Virus record (IMG/VR): IMGVR_UViG_3300042691_015007
Span: 1 to 23,213 of that record
Direction: 5' to 3' (one strand)
DNA from: a virus
DNA: 23,213 bases
Shown: piece after piece, positions 12,949-19,253 of the stretch
Position numbering within the stretch: the first letter of the stretch is position 1
Layout of the letters: each line of letters begins with the position of its first letter
Program-made: the position numbers and the translations under genes
Notes under the pieces: generated by a model
What the model was told of the DNA's origin: nothing
Seen by the model: the letters and a program-made list of their open reading frames with translations, nothing else
Database searches by the model: none

Positions 12949-14406
12949 TCACAGGTATTTTTGAATCTCTGTCTCGTTGATGCAAGACAGGTAGATGGCA
13001 GTGAGACCGGGGAGGGACTCAACTGGTTGACGGGCGGCAATGGTGGATGCCCACGCCTTGTCCACGGGCAAGACCCGCAGGGCACGGACAAACGCAATCA
13101 CAGACCGAATGGAGGGGGCATCAATGACCTCGCCTGTCTGCACCTTCTCACGGGCCACACGCACAGCACCAAGGATGTGGGCGGCAAGCTTGATGTCGCA
13201 CCCAGTGTGGCGCACCACAGCGTCCACCTCGGACATGATGGGGAGGTAGTCGAACTGCACCACACGGGCGAAGCGGTCAACCAGAGCGCTGTTCATCTGG
13301 CGTGTGCCAGCGTAGCGGCCCGAGTCATCACCGTTGCCCAGCGTGTTGTCGGCGGCAAAGACCAGCACACCGGGGGCACGGGTCTGGACAGACCCACCGA
13401 AGGACACGGCGCTGTTGGGCTCAAGGAACCCGTTGAGAGGGGCCAGTTCGCCGGGATCAGCGTTGGTCACCTCATCCAACAGGATCACAGTGGAAGGGTG
13501 TGTGAAGGCGGCAAGGAAGTCACCACGCTTGAACACGGTCTGCCCATTCTCAAGACCCACTGCACCGATGTAATCCTCGACAGAGGTGTACTTGTGGAAG
13601 TTGATGCGTTTAAACGCACGGCCTGTCATGGCGGCAAACTGTCGAGCGGTCTCAGACTTGCCAGTGCCCTTTGGCCCACCGAACCAGACGTTCTCGCCCA
13701 AGTCCTGAGACAGGATCAGGTGCTGGAGGATGTCGGCAGTCCAGATGAAGTTGGGATCAACAGCCGGGGCAGAGGGGTCATTCCAGATGTCCACCTTGAG
13801 GGGGTCACCCTTACGATCCAGCACCTCTACACCAAAAAGCTTCAAGCAGGTCACATTGCCCACCACATGAACAGAGGAAAGGTCTGCGACCACAGACTGA
13901 GCACCAGCGGCCTCGACTGCTTTGCGGAAAGGTGCGAAGGCATCAGCGACAACCTTGTTGACGGCCTCTTCTACCTTACGGTCATCAATCTTGGTCTCGC
14001 CAAGCTTCTTGGCAATGTCCCGAATCTCGGTGCGCAGGGTGTCATCATCCTGAATCCGGGCATTGCGGTCATCTGCCAACTCATCGGACAGTTTCTGGTG
14101 AAACCTCTTGACGGCCTCGATGGCCTTGAGGGCGGCGGCCTCTGCACGGTTTGCAACAGACCCCACGGCATCCACGGCGGCGGTGTCTGCGCCTTGAACA
14201 GCAGACACAGCCACAGGGGTGGCGGCTTTGATGTCGGCGAGGGTCAGGCTGTTGGCCCGGACACAACTGACAAGGTAGTCGGCGGCCTTGCTTTTCTGCT
14301 CGGCTGGTGTGCCGGGGAAAGTGCCACCACCCCGCAGGGCGTAAGCACCCAACACCACACCAATGGGAAGCTTCAAGATTTCGATTTTGATTTGCAGGTC
14401 AGTCAT
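12949..14406 (-). CDS. MoxR/CobS-like AAA+ ATPase
   Basis: 485 residues. The first 200 are Ala-rich and coiled-coil-like (for example AEAAALKAIEAVKRFHQKL). The AAA+ domain follows: Walker A GPKGTGKS (244-251), Walker B VILLDE (307-312), sensor 1 AADN (351-354), an arginine finger region ALVDRF (374-379) and a C-terminal helical lid. This is the MoxR group that works with VWA proteins as a chaperone-like remodelling pair. The ATG at 14406 is preceded by GGAGAA and by GTTTAAAC (14418-14425). It is flanked by SprT-like and VWA genes in one operon. Confidence 0.85.
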   Translation of the reverse strand: MTDLQIKIEILKLPIGVVLGAYALRGGGTFPGTPAEQKSKAADYLVSCVRANSLTLADIKAATPVAVSAVQGADTAAVDAVGSVANRAEAAALKAIEAVKRFHQKLSDELADDRNARIQDDDTLRTEIRDIAKKLGETKIDDRKVEEAVNKVVADAFAPFRKAVEAAGAQSVVADLSSVHVVGNVTCLKLFGVEVLDRKGDPLKVDIWNDPSAPAVDPNFIWTADILQHLILSQDLGENVWFGGPKGTGKSETARQFAAMTGRAFKRINFHKYTSVEDYIGAVGLENGQTVFKRGDFLAAFTHPSTVILLDEVTNADPGELAPLNGFLEPNSAVSFGGSVQTRAPGVLVFAADNTLGNGDDSGRYAGTRQMNSALVDRFARVVQFDYLPIMSEVDAVVRHTGCDIKLAAHILGAVRVAREKVQTGEVIDAPSIRSVIAFVRALRVLPVDKAWASTIAARQPVESLPGLTAIYLSCINETEIQKYL

Positions 14407-14419
14407 TGCAGTTCTCCGT

Positions 14420-14998
14420 TTAAACAAGGTTCAGGACATCGCTGTCCACAGGGCAAGAGGGAAGGCCAAGAGCGGCCCATTTGGAAGTCAGGCGCACGGT
14501 GTAGCCACAAGAGGGGCACACAGCCTTGAGCATGCGAGTGGTCTGCACCTTCTTGGTGTTCATGGTCAGGGCGGCGTGAGGGTAAGGGCCGAGCGAGTCC
14601 ACGATTGCCCCGAAGGTGGGGACGAATGAGGCGGCAGGGCCAGTGGCCTTCCAGCCCTTGGGGCCAGCAGAGGGCTCAAGATGCATCTTCTGGGCGATGC
14701 TCTGGAAGTTGACCCCGTGGTTCATGGCCCCGGCAGTCGAGTGGCAGAGTTCATGCACCAACACATCGAACACCCGCAGGGGGTCATCCAGCACAGGGCT
14801 GATCAAGACCTCGAAGGTTGCATCAGCAGAGGCGGTGTCTGCCCAGCACTCACCGATGGCCCCACTGCGTTTGGCGTTGGACGGGAAGCCGCACGAAACA
14901 CGAACGTTCGTTGGCAAGGGTGAGCACACCGCATCAAAGAAGGGGCGCAGTTCAGAGACGGCGGCAGAGAGCCAGTCTTCACGGTTGTTGATTGTCAT
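14420..14998 (-). CDS. SprT-like zinc metalloprotease
   Basis: 192 residues. VLVHELCHSTAG holds HExxH (82-86), with a possible third ligand His94 in AMNHGVNF. The C-terminus has CPSCGYTVRL (Cys161, Cys164) and SCP (Cys182), a zinc-ribbon-like end lacking an obvious fourth Cys. The layout is that of SprT/Spartan-type proteases, which in cells degrade DNA-protein crosslinks. In this phage it could clear proteins from DNA before packaging. Its stop codon TAA lies inside a GTTTAAAC site, and the MoxR gene starts 13 bases later. The HELCH motif and zinc end are seen; the substrate is inference. Confidence 0.75.
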   Translation of the reverse strand: MTINNREDWLSAAVSELRPFFDAVCSPLPTNVRVSCGFPSNAKRSGAIGECWADTASADATFEVLISPVLDDPLRVFDVLVHELCHSTAGAMNHGVNFQSIAQKMHLEPSAGPKGWKATGPAASFVPTFGAIVDSLGPYPHAALTMNTKKVQTTRMLKAVCPSCGYTVRLTSKWAALGLPSCPVDSDVLNLV

Positions 14999-15031
14999 TG
15001 CAATTCTCCTGTGCTAGTGATTGTAAAGGGT

Positions 15032-15346
15032 TTAAACCGAAGGGGTCAAGATGGTGTTGAAACGATCAGACCCGACACGCTCAATGAGGGCATCGATCTG
15101 TTGCTGGGCGAGGCCACGAATCTCACGCAGGGTCATGCCCTTGCTGGCAACGGGCATCCCTTTGAACTGTCCGACAACGTGAAGCACCTTGCCGCCAGAG
15201 CGGGGGTCAGACACAGCCCAGAAGCCGAGGTTGTCCCGGTGCAGGTGGAGGGTGTGGGTCACAGACCCAGCATGGCAGACCAGCAGGTGTGACTTGACGG
15301 TCTCGATTTCAGAGCCGTCCTTGCGGCGCAGGGTGATGGTAGGCAT
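15032..15346 (-). CDS. hypothetical 104-aa protein
   Basis: 104 residues, beta-rich N-terminus (MPTITLRRKDGSEIETVKSH, then LHRDNLGFWAVSDPRSG), a GMPVASKGMTLREIRGLAQQ linker and a C-terminal helix. It starts with MPT after a CACCTGAAAGGAACC leader. The stop TAA is again embedded in GTTTAAAC (15030-15037). It lies between the SprT-like gene and the repeated hairpin element. Not recognised. Confidence 0.65.
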   Translation of the reverse strand: MPTITLRRKDGSEIETVKSHLLVCHAGSVTHTLHLHRDNLGFWAVSDPRSGGKVLHVVGQFKGMPVASKGMTLREIRGLAQQQIDALIERVGSDRFNTILTPSV

Positions 15347-15369
15347 AGGTTCCTTTCAGGTGTTTAAAC

Positions 15370-15411
15370 GGATTGCACTCCAATGCCCGGCAGGGCATCA
15401 GGCTGAAATCA
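15370..15411 (-). ncRNA. repeated intercistronic hairpin element, copy 3
   Basis: Begins at the stop codon of the 93-aa gene. On the minus strand it reads GATTTCAGCCTGA, the hairpin ATGCCC-TGCC-GGGCAT, then TTGGAGTGCAATCC, and lies ahead of the 104-aa gene. The stem differs from copy 2 by a compensating base-pair change, while the flanks are conserved, so RNA structure is being kept. Confidence 0.6.
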
Positions 15412-15690
15412 GGCGGCGGTCAGTACGTCACGGATGGTCAGGCCAGTGGCACGTTTGACGATCAGGTCAGGCCAGTCACCCAATGGCAGGGCAGACAGTT
15501 GCTCAAGCATCAGGTCAACGTTGTCTTGAGAGCGCAGGACACGGGCAACGTGCTGGGCTTGCTGGTGGGTGACCATTGCACGGGTCAGCACCTCGAAGTT
15601 GGTGCTGGATGGGTTTTTGTTGAACTCACGCTGGGCTGTCTTGAGGGCAGACAGGGCGAAGGACTGAACGTAGGACAGGGTGATTTGCAT
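15409..15690 (-). CDS. hypothetical 93-aa helical protein
   Basis: The ATG at 15690 is chosen (MQITLSYVQSFALSALKTAQ); upstream codons fall in the repeated hairpin element. The protein is all-helical (FNKNPSSTNFEVLTRAMVTH, QAQHVARVLRSQDNVDLMLE) with a final segment of short helix. It is one of three tiny genes heading the MoxR-VWA operon, each preceded by the same hairpin element. Possible adaptor or regulator; not recognised. Confidence 0.6.
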   Translation of the reverse strand: MQITLSYVQSFALSALKTAQREFNKNPSSTNFEVLTRAMVTHQQAQHVARVLRSQDNVDLMLEQLSALPLGDWPDLIVKRATGLTIRDVLTAA

Positions 15691-15710
15691 GATGGTCTCC
15701 AAAGGGTGCG

Positions 15711-15751
15711 GGATTGCACTCCAAAGCCCAGAGGGCTTCAGGCTGAAATCA
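15711..15751 (-). ncRNA. repeated intercistronic hairpin element, copy 2
   Basis: Starts at the stop codon of the 52-aa gene: GATTTCAGCCTGA, the hairpin AAGCCC-TCT-GGGCTT, then TTGGAGTGCAATCC, ahead of the 93-aa gene. Compared with the other copies the second stem pair is A-T instead of T-A, a covariation that keeps pairing. Confidence 0.6.
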
Positions 15752-15907
15752 AGCGTAGGAATCAGCAACCATCAGACGGGCAACCAAAAGGGTGTCATCT
15801 TTCGACAACAACATGGATGCGAAGGGGTGCTTGCGGTCATAGGCCAGCACTGCGAGGGCGTTGGCATCAGTGGGGTTGGCACGGTATCGGTCAATGAGTT
15901 TTTGCAT
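15749..15907 (-). CDS. hypothetical 52-aa protein
   Basis: The ATG at 15907 follows GGAGACCC. 52 residues (MQKLIDRYRANPTDANALAV then YDRKHPFASMLLSKDDTLLV and ARLMVADSYA), helical, with a repeated 'R..NP....N...L' feel shared with the 93-aa protein (FNKNPSSTNFEVL). They may be diverged paralogs. It is the first gene of the leftward operon after a long structured leader. Confidence 0.55.
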   Translation of the reverse strand: MQKLIDRYRANPTDANALAVLAYDRKHPFASMLLSKDDTLLVARLMVADSYA

Positions 15908-16112
15908 GGGGTCTCCAATCAGTGCAAGATGGCACTGCAATGCCCACAGCATGGGCATCACGTTGGCATCTCATAGGGGATGTTTTATCTACCGTCACGG
16001 TGGACAGGTACAGGGCTTGAACCCTGTCTGACTTGCTCCCGGACTTCCTCCGGGTTTCGCCTCAGACCGACCGTATCGTGGGCCGTTCACATCAGCACTA
16101 TTGCTAGTGCAT
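15908..16112 (-). ncRNA. structured 5' leader of the MoxR-VWA operon
   Basis: If transcription begins near 16112, the leader is about 205 nt with successive hairpins: GCACTA-GCAA-TAGTGC (16095-16110, GNRA-type loop at the very 5' end), CCCGGA-GGAAG-TCCGGG (16038-16054), ACAGGG-TTCAAG-CCCTGT (16010-16027), ACCGT-G-ACGGT (15991-16001) and finally the repeated element. The density of perfect stems suggests a regulatory RNA. It is not a tRNA: the TTCAAG loop has six bases and no acceptor stem is found. Confidence 0.5.
15928..15960 (-). ncRNA. repeated hairpin element, copy 1 (in leader)
   Basis: TGATGCCCA-TGCTG-TGGGCAT followed by TGCAGTGCCATC, in front of the first gene (ATG 15907). It matches copies 2 and 3 in stem type and in the AGTGCNATC tail, but lacks the CAGCC block. 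It is the most diverged of the three. Confidence 0.5.
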
Positions 16113-16118
16113 GGACGA

Positions 16119-16149
16119 ATGATACCACTATCGTGTAAACAGGTGTCAA
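16119..16149 (-). promoter_or_regulatory. promoter for the leftward MoxR-VWA operon
   Basis: On the minus strand a perfect TTGACA (-35, 16144-16149) and TATCAT preceded by TGG (extended -10, 16119-16124), with a somewhat long 19-bp spacer. The spacer contains GTTTACAC (16133-16140 as GTGTAAAC on the plus strand), so a protein binding that motif would block or bend this promoter. Confidence 0.55.
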
Positions 16150-16214
16150 ACAATACCCGAGTGATTTGTGTGGGTACTCCAGATGATGGGGTGATTGCAG
16201 GGGGTCTACAGGGA

Positions 16215-16448
16215 CAGTGCCAGATGCACTGCATCTATATATGTTGGGTGCATTCTGGTGAGTTGGACTAAAAAGTACTAATGTGAAAGTGAGTACTTTC
16301 GTTAAGTATAAGCAAGTACTGATATTCGTTAAAACGATCAGGAAGAGGGGTCAAACGACTTCCTAGGGGGGTAGTGGCGGGTAAGGGTCAAAGTGGCTGG
16401 AAGGGCCGTTTAAATCGATTTTAGAGCCATGTATGTTTATACAGTACT
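16215..16448. repeat. A/T-rich control DNA with palindromes and AGTACT repeats
   Basis: Part of the 739-bp gene-free region (15908-16646). It contains overlapping inverted repeats CAGTGC-CAGAT-GCACTG (16215-16231) and AGATGC-ACT-GCATCT (16222-16236). AGTACT occurs at 16274, 16292, 16315 and 16443, three within 47 bp, and GAAAGT-GAGT-ACTTTC lies at 16285-16300. TTCGTTAA occurs twice nearby. It could serve as an unwinding or protein-binding region beside the DnaA-like boxes; no gene was seen. Confidence 0.45.
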
Positions 16449-16497
16449 AGCTTACTTTGGAGCATTACATTAGCACTGAGGTACACAAAAGAGAGGG

Positions 16498-16592
16498 TGT
16501 GGATAAAGCTGGGGATAAGCTGTGGACAGAGTTATCCACAGTATCCACAGGTGGTTGTGGACAAGTTGACGTTATCCACAGGCTGTGGATAA
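16498..16592. other. cluster of DnaA-box-like sequences, possible replication origin
   Basis: Four exact TTATCCACA boxes (16498-16506 reverse, 16532-16540 forward, 16572-16580 forward, 16584-16592 reverse) and at least three near matches (GTATCCACA at 16541, TGTGGACAG at 16521, TGTGGACAA at 16556) lie within 95 bp. Two boxes form the inverted pair TTATCCACA-GGC-TGTGGATAA. Host DnaA binds this 9-mer. The site sits between divergent operons next to A/T-rich DNA, as in an origin, but origin activity is inferred. Confidence 0.6.
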
Positions 16593-16593
16593 T
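16566..16593 (+). promoter_or_regulatory. rightward promoter overlapping DnaA boxes
   Basis: TTGACG (16566-16571), a 16-bp spacer and GATAAT (16588-16593), each one base from consensus. The inverted DnaA-box pair fills the whole spacer and enters the -10. Transcription would start near 16600, just before GTTTAAAC (16606-16613, within CTGTTTAAACAG), and run into the terminase and portal genes. Binding of DnaA would be expected to block RNA polymerase here. Confidence 0.55.
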
Positions 16594-16646
16594 GCGAACG
16601 AAGCTGTTTAAACAGACAGGCTGGATGAAACCACAGGAGCGAAACC

Positions 16647-17285
16647 ATGAGCGAGACAGGAAGACCCGGAAGGGCCACGAAAGACCAACTGCTGGAGGCG
16701 CTGGAAGCGGCACATCTGCCGGGGGATGAATACATCGATGAAGGCCCGGAACTCAGCGAAGCGGAACGGTTAGCCGCTAAGGCAGAACCTCCAGTAATAA
16801 GGGTAGACGGAAAGCCAAGAGGAACAGAGGAATACAAGAGAGTTCCACCTCTCACGCCATCAGCAATGGAGTTCGCCAAAGGCATGATCGCTGGGAAAAC
16901 CATGCGTCAAGCCTACAGGGATGCATACCCAAACGCCAAGGGATCAGACCAAGTGATCACCAGCGCCGCATACAGACTGAGCAGGGATGAACGCATCCAG
17001 AAGATGCTGAATGAAGCATGGGGCGAGACAGTGGAAGTGCTGGCAGAGGATGTGGCGGCAACGAAACGATATGTGTTGAAGGAGCTGTTGGCACTCAGCA
17101 AGGGAGGCAAGCAGGAAGGCTCCCGGTTGAAAGCACTGGAACTGATGGGCAGAGCGGCTGGAATGTTCCAACAGACCACTGAAGCAGTGGCAGAGAAGCC
17201 CACAGCAGAGCAGTTGCGCAAGGAGCTGTCGGGTCACCTCAAGCTCTTGGACAACGTCAAGCCACTCAAGGCGAAGAAGGCGTAG
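16647..17285 (+). CDS. terS: terminase small subunit
   Basis: 212 residues. Residues 70-115 (TPSAMEFAKGMIAGKTMRQA, YRDAYPNAKGSDQVITSAAY) form the helix-turn-helix type start typical of small terminases, followed by RLSRDERIQKMLNEAW and a helical C-terminal part (about 150-200). The charged N-terminus (1-65) is variable. Small terminase binds the packaging site and loads the large subunit. The large subunit lies 463 bp downstream, separated by an unusual regulator gene. The ribosome site CAGGAG is upstream. The family call rests on pattern and position. Confidence 0.75.
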   Translation: MSETGRPGRATKDQLLEALEAAHLPGDEYIDEGPELSEAERLAAKAEPPVIRVDGKPRGTEEYKRVPPLTPSAMEFAKGMIAGKTMRQAYRDAYPNAKGSDQVITSAAYRLSRDERIQKMLNEAWGETVEVLAEDVAATKRYVLKELLALSKGGKQEGSRLKALELMGRAAGMFQQTTEAVAEKPTAEQLRKELSGHLKLLDNVKPLKAKKA

Positions 17286-17482
17286 AGGGCAACGGTCATC
17301 AGCAGGGGAGCGTGTAAACGGCTGGGATGGCGACCCCACCCACGCCCCACCCCCCAAAATGCGCAGCGACGGCCCCGCTCCCGCTTACGCTCTAATCCAC
17401 TCATCCCATCACATTCCCACACATACCCCCATCAATCGGAAATCCCCACCCCCCGGGGGTATATATATTTTCGGGAATACCC

Positions 17483-17511
17483 TTGCGAACGTTCGTTTGT
17501 GCGTTTAAACT
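17483..17511 (+). promoter_or_regulatory. candidate leaderless promoter for the wHTH gene
   Basis: TTGCGA (17483-17488), a 17-bp spacer and TAAACT (17506-17511), four of six matches each. The expected start of transcription coincides with the ATG at 17518, and no ribosome site is visible, so the mRNA may be leaderless. GAACGTTCG overlaps the -35 and GTTTAAAC (17503-17510) overlaps the -10. The preceding 17286-17482 holds GTGTAAAC (17312) and a GGGTAT...ATACCC pair, but no gene. Confidence 0.4.
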
Positions 17512-17517
17512 CTCGGC

Positions 17518-17751
17518 ATGTTGAATGAAAAGCATCAATTGGTATTGGACTTCATCCGTGCGTATGTGCGTTTACACGGCGTCCCGCCGTCGTATTCCGT
17601 GATTGCTCGGGGGTTGGGATTGAAGAGTAAGTCGAACATCCACCGGGTGATTCACATCCTTCAGGATGAGGGACTGTTGGTGATCAAGCCCCACAAGTTC
17701 AATTCGATCAAGCTTCTAGATAAGACGGTGAAGGGGGTAGCTTCTCTATGA
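17518..17751 (+). CDS. LexA-type winged helix-turn-helix protein without protease domain
   Basis: 77 residues: MLNEKHQLVLDFIRAYVRLH, then GVPPSYSVIARGLGLKSKSN and IHRVIHILQDEGLL. This follows the LexA N-terminal DNA-binding domain closely (start with a short helix, 'G.PPS...IA..LGLKS.S..HR....L...G.L'), but it ends after 77 residues, so the self-cleaving S24 domain is absent. It may be a stand-alone DNA-binding regulator. It sits between terS and terL and its stop overlaps the terL start. LexA-like winged helices read GAAC half-sites in several bacteria, which fits the GAACGTTCG over its promoter, but binding is inference. Confidence 0.7.
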   Translation: MLNEKHQLVLDFIRAYVRLHGVPPSYSVIARGLGLKSKSNIHRVIHILQDEGLLVIKPHKFNSIKLLDKTVKGVASL

Positions 17752-19244
17752 TGACTCGTCAGGAGGTGGAGAAGTACCGTGAGTTGATTCCTCTCGTCGC
17801 AGATGATGAGAGAGCCAAGATCATGATGTTGTTGGAATACGACAGGGTGGAGAAGTGCAGGGAGTCGTTCATTTACTTCGCCTCCCACATGTGGCCCGGG
17901 TTCATTTCCGGGAAACATCACCAGATCATGGCCAACGCTTTTGAGCGTGTTGCAAAAGGTGAGTTGAAGAGGCTCATCATCAACATGCCTCCTCGGCACA
18001 CCAAGTCCGAGTTTGCCTCCTACCTTCTCCCGGCGTGGTTCTTGGGGAAGTACCCCGAGAAGAAGATCATCCAGACTGCTCACACCGCAGAACTGGCTGT
18101 GGGTTTTGGCCGCAAGGTGAGGAACCTCGTATCGTCCGAGACCTTCTCCCGGGCGTTTGACACCAAACTGTCCTCTGACTCAAAGGCCGCAGGTCGCTGG
18201 AACACGGACAAAGGTGGTGACTACTTCGCGATTGGTGTTGGTGGCGCGGTAACAGGTAAGGGCGCTGATCTTTTGATCATTGACGACCCCCATTCGGAGC
18301 AGGAAGCCAAGCAGGGCAACCCCGCAGTCTTTGACAATGTGTATGAGTGGTACACATCCGGCCCTCGGCAGCGTTTACAGCCCGGTGGAGCCATCATCAT
18401 TGTGATGACACGCTGGTCAAAGAGAGATTTGACCGGGCAAATACTGAAAAACTCCGAAAAAGACGGTGTAAATGAGTGGGAAGTCATCGAATTCCCCGCA
18501 ATTTTGCCCTCGGGCAACCCTCTTTGGCCCGGATTTTGGAAGAAAGAGGAGCTCGAGGCCATTAAGGCCGAGATTCCCGTCTCCAAATGGGAAGCGCAGT
18601 ACCAACAGAACCCCACATCCGAGGGAAATGCGATCATCAAGCGTGATCACTGGCGGATTTGGGAGTCGGACGTCGCTCCCGCTTGTGAATACATCATCCA
18701 AAGTTGGGACACGGCCTTCGAGAAGTCCAACCGGTCCGACTATTCGGCTTGCACAACGTGGGGTGTCTTTCAACACCCCAACCAACATGGCGATCTGAAG
18801 CCAAACATCATCTGTCTGGACGCAGTGAAGGCTCGTATGGAGTTCCCTGAGCTCAAACAGAAGGCTCTTGAGATGTACAAAGAGTGGGAGCCGGACACAT
18901 TGATCGTGGAAAAGAAAGCCGCAGGGGCTCCCTTGATCTATGAGCTCAGGCAGATGGGAATTCCGCTTTCAGAGTACACACCGGGCAAAGGAAGCGATAA
19001 GATTGCGCGTGTAAACGCAATCTCGGACCTTTTTGCCTCGGGAGTTGTTTGGTGCCCACAAACAAGATGGGCAGATGAGTTGATGGAAGAGTTGGCGGCA
19101 TTCCCTAACGGGGACCATGACGACCTTGTTGACTCCTCAAGCCAAGCGCTGCTTCGGTTTAGAAGGGGCGGCTTCATCCCAATCGAGTCGGATGAGCCGG
19201 AAGAGCAGCGGTATTTCCGCCGCAAGAGTAACGCCTTCTATTAA
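17748..19244 (+). CDS. terL: terminase large subunit
   Basis: 498 residues. The ATPase domain has the Walker A-like NMPPRHTKSE (79-88), Walker B LLIIDDPHSE (175-184) and VMTRWS (219-224). The nuclease domain has Asp321 in SWDTAFE, Glu388 in LIVEKKAAG and Asp458-Asp459 in GDHDDLVDS. It packages and cuts phage DNA at the portal. Two ATG codons in tandem begin it, overlapping the wHTH stop. Its sole TTA leucine codon lies in the degenerate motif GTTTACAG (about 18374), and GTGTAAAC occurs at 19009-19016. It is followed by the portal gene after 9 bases. Confidence 0.95.
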   Translation: MMTRQEVEKYRELIPLVADDERAKIMMLLEYDRVEKCRESFIYFASHMWPGFISGKHHQIMANAFERVAKGELKRLIINMPPRHTKSEFASYLLPAWFLGKYPEKKIIQTAHTAELAVGFGRKVRNLVSSETFSRAFDTKLSSDSKAAGRWNTDKGGDYFAIGVGGAVTGKGADLLIIDDPHSEQEAKQGNPAVFDNVYEWYTSGPRQRLQPGGAIIIVMTRWSKRDLTGQILKNSEKDGVNEWEVIEFPAILPSGNPLWPGFWKKEELEAIKAEIPVSKWEAQYQQNPTSEGNAIIKRDHWRIWESDVAPACEYIIQSWDTAFEKSNRSDYSACTTWGVFQHPNQHGDLKPNIICLDAVKARMEFPELKQKALEMYKEWEPDTLIVEKKAAGAPLIYELRQMGIPLSEYTPGKGSDKIARVNAISDLFASGVVWCPQTRWADELMEELAAFPNGDHDDLVDSSSQALLRFRRGGFIPIESDEPEEQRYFRRKSNAFY

Positions 19245-19253
19245 GGAATTGAC

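Larger units (their letters stand above)
6352..17495. promoter_or_regulatory. GAACGTTCG palindromic sites, four copies
   Basis: GAACGTTCG is found at 6352-6360 (near rusA start), 6989-6997 (upstream of the 7008 promoter), 14902-14910 (inside the SprT-like gene) and 17487-17495 (over the -35 of the wHTH gene). All four carry the extra final G on the plus strand. Three lie at promoters, which suggests an operator; the LexA-type protein at 17518 is a natural candidate to bind it. Confidence 0.5.

Noticed and set aside
11331-14406. Cobalamin (cobaltochelatase CobS/CobT) biosynthesis function
   Set aside because: Only the AAA+ and VWA architecture is shared; no CobN or other cobalamin genes are near, and the small phage operon context favours protein remodelling.
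11643-14529. Long open frames on the plus strand opposite the VWA and MoxR genes
   Set aside because: They are antisense to genes with intact Walker, MIDAS and HExxH motifs, and lack ribosome sites and recognisable domains; they arise from codon bias of the true genes.
16010-16060. tRNA-like T-arm (GGGTTCAAGCCC on the minus strand)
   Set aside because: The loop has six bases with a six-pair stem, there is no 7-bp acceptor stem, D-arm or anticodon arm in register, and the neighbouring stem is a simple hairpin.
16030-16060. Resemblance to the RNase P RNA core (GAGGAAAGTCC)
   Set aside because: Only a short match, explained by the CCCGGA/TCCGGG hairpin; no other conserved RNase P regions are found nearby.
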